DNA of 9,575 nt, from assembly GCA_022867105.1 (NCBI GenBank), contig JALHVH010000425.1, positions 1 through 9,575 on the forward strand, in the 5' to 3' direction. The notes below the pieces were generated by a model, which worked only from the letters and a program-made list of their open reading frames with translations, did not search any database and was not told where the DNA came from. This DNA comes from Candidatus Aminicenantota bacterium. GTDB lineage: Bacteria > Acidobacteriota > Aminicenantia > Aminicenantales > Saccharicenantaceae. How positions within the stretch are numbered: the stretch's first letter is position 1; each line of letters begins with the position of its first letter. Both the position numbers and the translations under genes were made by a program. This document shows positions 5,757 to 9,575 of the stretch, in pieces.

Positions 5757-6589
5757 GAGTATTTCCTGATGAACCTTTCCATAAGGTAATATGTGAGGAG
5801 GTTGATGATCAGGATGGAGATGACCAGGACCGCGGCCGTGCCGTAGGCGTTGGACATGGAGATCCCCTCCCTGGCCAGGATGTAAAAATGGACCGCCATC
5901 GTCCTGGAGGACGAAAAGATGGACGTCGGGAGGTGAAGGGCGCTGCCGGCCGTGAAGATGACGGCGGCCGTCTCACCGATGCTCCGGCCGATGCTCAGGA
6001 TGATCCCGGTGACGATGCCAGGCAGGGCGGCCGGCAGGACGACGCGCGTGACCATCTGCCACCGGGTGCTGCCGAGGGAAAAGCTGACCTGGCGGTAGGA
6101 GGCCGGGACGCTCTTGATGGCCTCTTCGCACGTCCGGATGATCGTCGGCAGGATCATGAAGGCCAGGGTCAGGCCGCCGCTCAGGATGGACCAGCCGAAC
6201 CTGAGCTTGGTCACGAAGAGGATGAACCCGAAAAGGCCGAAGATGATGGACGGGATCCCGGCCAGGCAGTCGGCCCCGAACCGGATGATCCGGGTGACCC
6301 TGTTTTCCCATGTGTATTCCGTGAGGAAGACGGCCGTTCCGACCCCCAGGGGGGCCGCGATGAGGACCGCGACGAGGGTCAGGACGAGCGTCCCGACGAT
6401 CGTGGAAAAGATGCCCCCTCCCCGTCCCATGTCCACCGGGTTATGGCTGAGGAAAGCGGGACTCAGGACAGGGATCCCTTTTCGGAGGATGAAACCGATG
6501 ATGAAGAGCAGGATGCCGACGGTCGTCGCCGTCAAAACCATGAGCACGACCTTGACCGCGTTCTGTTCGAGCCTCGGGTTGACGCGCAT
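5753..6589 (-). CDS. pstA: Phosphate ABC transporter permease PstA
   Basis: This 278-residue inner-membrane protein forms the phosphate channel together with PstC. About six membrane spans are visible, beginning with a long hydrophobic stretch near residues 13-35. The loop that contacts the ATPase (EAA loop) is GSTRWQMVTRVVLPAALPGI. The following GRSIGETAAVI carries the Arg/Glu pair that in E. coli Pst proteins is needed for phosphate passage. A PstA-type ending follows (SNAYGTAAVLV, then a last span and RFIRKYS). The length is normal for the family. The ATG lies 4 bases after the pstC stop; the GGAAGG nine bases upstream, inside the end of pstC, is a plausible ribosome site. The stop overlaps the first pstB by ATGA. 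Identification as PstA and not PstC rests on operon order and on the sequence around the EAA loop. Confidence 0.95.
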   Translation of the reverse strand: MRVNPRLEQNAVKVVLMVLTATTVGILLFIIGFILRKGIPVLSPAFLSHNPVDMGRGGGIFSTIVGTLVLTLVAVLIAAPLGVGTAVFLTEYTWENRVTRIIRFGADCLAGIPSIIFGLFGFILFVTKLRFGWSILSGGLTLAFMILPTIIRTCEEAIKSVPASYRQVSFSLGSTRWQMVTRVVLPAALPGIVTGIILSIGRSIGETAAVIFTAGSALHLPTSIFSSSRTMAVHFYILAREGISMSNAYGTAAVLVISILIINLLTYYLMERFIRKYS

Positions 6590-6593
6590 CGGC

Positions 6594-7451
6594 TTAAACC
6601 TTCCTCCTGGACGAGGTCACGTTGGCGATCGTGTTCAGGACCATGATGATGACGAAGAGAATGACGCCTGTGGCGAATAAGGCTTGTCGGTGCTCGCCGC
6701 TCGCATAGCCCATCTCCAGGGCGATGTTGGACGTCAGCGTCCTCACGGGCGAGAGGAGAGATCCGGGCACGTCCGCGGCATTCCCCGCCACCATGATCAC
6801 GGCCATGGTTTCGCCGACGGCCCGGCCCATTCCGAGGATGATGCTGGCGACAATCCCGGATCGCGCCGCCGGGAAGAGCACGATCTTCATCGTCTGCCAG
6901 CGAGTGGCGCCGAGGGCCAAAGAGCCTTCTCTGTAGCTGGGCGGGACGGCCAGGAGCGAGTCGATGGAGATGCTGATGATCGTGGGCAGGATCATGATCC
7001 CCAGGATGACCGAGGCCGCAAGGACCGAAAGCCCGGGCCCCCCGAAGGTCCGCCGGATGAAAGGGACAAGGAGAACGACGCCCATGAACCCGTAGACGAC
7101 CGAAGGGATCCCCGCCAGGAGCTCGATGACGGGCTTGATCGTCCGCCGCAGTCTTCTTGACGAGAACTCCGTCAGGAAGACCGCGCAGGACAGGCCGAGA
7201 GGGACCCCGATGACGAGGGCGCCAAACGTGACCATCAGGGATCCCGCGATCATGGGCAGGAGCCCGAAGCTCTTTTCAGAGGGATACCAATTCATCCCGG
7301 CCAGAAAGCTCCTGAAGCCGTATTTGAACATGATCGGCGTGCCTTCCGTGAAGATGAAAGCGGTGATGACGGCAAGGACAGAGATCGCCGAAAAAGCGAT
7401 GGACAACAGGGCAAGCCGGACCAGCCTCTCGTTCCTCTCCAGCTTGTTCAT
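6594..7451 (-). CDS. pstC: Phosphate ABC transporter permease PstC
   Basis: This 285-residue inner-membrane partner of PstA has about six spans. Typical PstC wording includes FGLLPMIAGSLMVTF near the second span, ELLAGIPSVVYGFMG, the ATPase-contacting EAA loop GATRWQTMKIVLFPAARSGI, and GRAVGETMAVIMVAGN with the conserved Arg and Glu of the transport path. The chosen start is the ATG at 7451, giving MNKLERNERLVRLALL. An in-frame TTG at 7487 would add 12 residues without a ribosome site and inside a possible hairpin. No strong Shine-Dalgarno is seen before 7451 either, so translation may depend on ribosomes arriving from pstS. The 52-base gap to pstS is the largest inside the operon. Confidence 0.95.
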   Translation of the reverse strand: MNKLERNERLVRLALLSIAFSAISVLAVITAFIFTEGTPIMFKYGFRSFLAGMNWYPSEKSFGLLPMIAGSLMVTFGALVIGVPLGLSCAVFLTEFSSRRLRRTIKPVIELLAGIPSVVYGFMGVVLLVPFIRRTFGGPGLSVLAASVILGIMILPTIISISIDSLLAVPPSYREGSLALGATRWQTMKIVLFPAARSGIVASIILGMGRAVGETMAVIMVAGNAADVPGSLLSPVRTLTSNIALEMGYASGEHRQALFATGVILFVIIMVLNTIANVTSSRRKV

Positions 7452-7471
7452 CGATTTCTTATTTCGAAGCC

Positions 7472-7503
7472 CCGCCCCGGCCGTCAAAGGCCGCGAAAGG
7501 CGG
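7472..7503 (-). other. Possible hairpin between pstS and pstC
   Basis: An inner stem CGGCC/GGCCG (plus 7478-7482 with 7489-7493, six-base loop) sits inside an outer stem CCGCC/GGCGG (7472-7476 with 7499-7503), just after the pstS stop. It has no T-run, so it is not a simple terminator. It could protect the 3' end of a pstS-only transcript, letting the binding protein be made in excess of the membrane parts. In GC-rich DNA such pairing can also arise by chance. Confidence 0.3.
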
Positions 7504-8307
7504 TCACCGGGCGGCGAGGAGCCCTTCCTTCCGGATCATCTCCTGCCCCTCGGGCGAGAGTACGAAATCCACGAAATCCATGGCCATGCCCGTGAGTTCG
7601 CCCTTCGTGACGAAAAGAAAAGGCCGGACGAGCTTGTAGCGTCCTTCCAGGATCGACCCCTCGGAGGCCTTGGCCCCGTCCAATTCGAGGGCCCGGACCC
7701 TGTCGTCAACGAGGCCGAGCGAGATGTAGCCGACGGCATGGGGGTCCCCGGCCACGATCTCCCGGACCGTCCCGTTCGAGTCCTCGACGATCGCACCCTT
7801 GGAGATCCGTGACTTCCCCATGACCAGTTCCTGGAATGCCCCGCGCGTTCCGGACCCCTCCTCCCGGGTCACGACCGTGATCGCCTCATTCGGCCCGCCC
7901 AGGTATTTCCAGGTAGGGATCTCTCCGGTGAAGACCTGCTTGACCTCGGCCAGGCGGAGCCCGCGGAGCGGGTTATCCGGATGAACGATAATCGTCAATC
8001 CGTCCCGGGCCACGACAATCTCCTTCAGGTCTTTTTCATCGGCCTTCAACTCCCTGGAAGAGGTGCCGATATCGGCGGCCCCGGACCTGGCGGCTTGGAT
8101 GCCGGCGCTCGAGCCGCCGCCCTGGACGTTGACGAAACAGCCCGGCCGGCCCTTGATAAAGGCCTCGGCCCACCTGTCCGCGAAAGGCTGGATGCTCGTG
8201 GATCCGGCGACGATGATCTCGTTCCGGGCCGTCCCCCGCGAGCAGGATATGGGAAAAACGACAAAAGACAGGGTCATGAGAAGCCAGGCGAGCCGTCTCT
8301 CAGACAT
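7504..8307 (-). CDS. pstS: Phosphate-binding lipoprotein PstS
   Basis: This 267-residue periplasmic receptor delivers phosphate to PstCA. The start has basic residues and a hydrophobic stretch (residues 7-20) ending in a cysteine, Cys22 (FPISC), which would be lipid-modified after signal peptidase II cleavage. Proline at the -3 position is unusual for a lipobox, so anchoring is likely but not certain. The mature part has the PstS phosphate-contact motifs GSTSIQPFADRW (35-46), GGGSSAGIQA, ADIGTSSR, and REEGSGTRGAF, the SGTR loop being typical of phosphate binding. It is the short PBP_like_2 form of PstS, lacking the extra segments of the E. coli protein. The ATG at 8307 has AAGG nine bases upstream and its own promoter, as the first gene of the pst operon. 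Confidence 0.95.
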   Translation of the reverse strand: MSERRLAWLLMTLSFVVFPISCSRGTARNEIIVAGSTSIQPFADRWAEAFIKGRPGCFVNVQGGGSSAGIQAARSGAADIGTSSRELKADEKDLKEIVVARDGLTIIVHPDNPLRGLRLAEVKQVFTGEIPTWKYLGGPNEAITVVTREEGSGTRGAFQELVMGKSRISKGAIVEDSNGTVREIVAGDPHAVGYISLGLVDDRVRALELDGAKASEGSILEGRYKLVRPFLFVTKGELTGMAMDFVDFVLSPEGQEMIRKEGLLAAR

Positions 8308-8324
8308 GTAACATTACCTTTCCG

Positions 8325-8353
8325 CTTATACCAAAGGGAGGAACCCAAGTCAA
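8325..8353 (-). promoter_or_regulatory. Near-consensus promoter of the pst operon
   Basis: On the minus strand, TTGACT (plus 8348-8353) and TATAAG (plus 8325-8330) are separated by exactly 17 bases, each with five of six matches to the sigma-70 consensus. The start would be near 8318, giving a leader of only about 11 bases that barely includes the AAGG ribosome site. No E. coli-type Pho box replaces or flanks the -35, so the operon may be expressed constitutively or controlled by another site. Confidence 0.72.
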
Positions 8354-8366
8354 ACGATCCGGGCCC

Positions 8367-9575
8367 TCAGGAGCCTTCCGAATGGCCTTCCCCCTCGCCC
8401 CCGAGCCCGGCGATCCGGGCTTCATACTCCGCTTTTTTCTCCTGGTGCTCTCCGGTCAGCTTCTCGAGGTCCTCGAGAAGAATGTCGATGTCCGTCTTGG
8501 CCTGGTGCATGGACTTCGAAAGCTCCACGACGCGGAACCCGTCCTTCAGCCGCGCGGCCTCGGCGATCGCGGCGTTCATCATCTGGAGCTCGGCGTCGAG
8601 CCGCTCGACGGTCTTCTCCTTTTCCTGCATTTCCTTTTCGAGCGGCCTCATCACCCGGGACCTCTCCGCGACGAGCTCGGACCTGATCTTCCGGGATTCC
8701 CTGGGATTAGGCTTTTCCCTTGGGACCGCATCATCCTTGTCTTTGGTTTCAATGGAGGCTCTCCCCAGCGGCCGGTCCTCTTCGTCCTTCCAGCCGATCT
8801 TGTCCAGGAACCGTTGATAACCTCCCTCATAAACGAGGACCCCCCCGTTCTGGAAGACGACCAGCCTCTCGGCCAGGGTCTGGAGGAACCTCTCGTTGTG
8901 CGTGACCATGATCACCGCCCCGTCGAAATCATCTATGGCCGCAAGGAGGGCGTCGCTCGACTCCAGGTCGAGGTGGTTTGTCGGCTCGTCGAGGAGGAGT
9001 AGGTTGACCGGAGTGGCGATGAGCTTTCCCAGCATGACCCGGCTCTTCTCCCCGCCCGAGAGGACACGGACGGGCTTGAGAGCGTCATCGCCCTCGAACA
9101 TCATGGCCCCGGCGATAAGCCTGGGGAGTTTAGGGTCCTCGTTGACGTTGGCGGACGCGACCTCATCAAGGACCGTGTTCGAATCGACGAGGCCCGAGAC
9201 GTTCGTCTGTTCGAAGTATCCCATGGCCACCGACTGGGGCGACGTGACCTCCCCGTCCCCGGGCCGGAGAACGCCCGCCAGAAGCTTGAGCAGGGTCGTC
9301 TTTCCCTTGCCGTTCTTGCCCACGACGAAGACCCGGTCCCGCGCCCCGATCGTCATCGTGAAGTCCTTGATGAGAGGCTTTCCGGGGTCATAACCGAACG
9401 AAAGGCCATCGGCGCTCAAGGCGTACTTGTGGTGGAAGGGCTTTTCGGCGAAGGAGAATTCGAGGGTCCGGATGGCCTGGAGCTTGTCTCTCTTCTCCAT
9501 CTTTTCCAGGCTCTTGACCCTCGACTGGACGAGACCGCCCAGTCTCGCCTTGGCCCGGAAACGGGTGATGAAGAG
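8367..9575 (-). CDS. ABC-F family ATPase, C-terminal part
   Basis: The window holds the last 402 residues; the N-terminal ATPase domain lies beyond the right edge. In order from the edge it shows the end of the inter-domain linker (RFRAKARLGGLVQSRVKSLE), the second ATPase domain and a long C-terminal coiled coil. In the ATPase domain, Walker A GKNGKGKTT is at visible residues 86-94, signature LSGGEKSR at 172-179, Walker B LLLLDEPTNHLDL at 192-204, and switch His in VTHNERF at 224-230. The coiled coil spans about 290-390, rich in Glu/Lys. The DEPTNHLD wording is the ABC-F hallmark. These proteins have no membrane domain and act on ribosomes as translation factors or antibiotic protectors, or in the Uup branch on DNA-linked functions. 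The C-terminal coiled coil is like that of Uup/YdiF-type members, but the subfamily cannot be settled here. It ends 59 bases before pstS, which has its own promoter, and no terminator separates them. Confidence 0.93.
   Translation of the reverse strand, partial: LFITRFRAKARLGGLVQSRVKSLEKMEKRDKLQAIRTLEFSFAEKPFHHKYALSADGLSFGYDPGKPLIKDFTMTIGARDRVFVVGKNGKGKTTLLKLLAGVLRPGDGEVTSPQSVAMGYFEQTNVSGLVDSNTVLDEVASANVNEDPKLPRLIAGAMMFEGDDALKPVRVLSGGEKSRVMLGKLIATPVNLLLLDEPTNHLDLESSDALLAAIDDFDGAVIMVTHNERFLQTLAERLVVFQNGGVLVYEGGYQRFLDKIGWKDEEDRPLGRASIETKDKDDAVPREKPNPRESRKIRSELVAERSRVMRPLEKEMQEKEKTVERLDAELQMMNAAIAEAARLKDGFRVVELSKSMHQAKTDIDILLEDLEKLTGEHQEKKAEYEARIAGLGGEGEGHSEGS

Noticed and set aside
5888..6646. 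Long plus-strand open frames opposite pstA, pstC and the pstB genes
   Set aside because: They are low-complexity Asp/Arg/Gly/Pro-rich shadows of GC-rich genes, with no ribosome sites or known domains.

Overview
The window is GC-rich (about 60% by eye), densely coding DNA that looks like the chromosome of a Gram-negative-type bacterium outside the enterics. An Acidobacteriota/Aminicenantota-like or deltaproteobacterial-grade lineage is my guess. It rests on the MerR – tRNA-Pro – surE order, the style of the cupin and the DUF3014 gene, not on a database match. I see no phage, insertion sequence, CRISPR array or other mobile DNA.

Left part (1-2307). The 3' end of a MerR-type regulator is followed by a tRNA-Pro(GGG) gene with its own extended -10 promoter and an encoded CCA end. 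Then comes a two-gene unit of a small cupin and the nucleotidase gene surE, joined by an ATGA overlap. A DedA-family membrane protein gene runs the other way. Its last 62 bases overlap the end of surE antisense.

Middle (2308-3411). A short divergent region carries a good sigma-70-type promoter for dedA on the minus strand and an extended -10 for a PflA/PflX-like radical SAM gene on the plus strand. The radical SAM gene converges on the next operon with only 12 bases between the stop codons.

Right part (3412-9575, all minus strand, transcribed right to left). A truncated ABC-F ATPase gene comes first. After a 59-base gap with a near-consensus promoter (TTGACT, 17 bases, TATAAG) lies a complete high-affinity phosphate importer: pstS (binding lipoprotein), pstC and pstA (channel), and two tandem pstB ATPase genes. 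The last gene is a single-pass DUF3014 membrane protein, lying where phoU is often found. No phoU, phoB or phoR is visible.

The most interesting observation is that the two PstB paralogs have complementary defects. The upstream PstB has lost the Q-loop glutamine and the switch histidine but keeps LSGGQ. The downstream PstB keeps Q and H but has LSGEQ. If they pair, one ATP site would be fully canonical and the other degenerate at all three positions, as in asymmetric heterodimeric ABC transporters. That would make this Pst system a PstSCAB1B2 machine with obligate heterodimeric ATPases.
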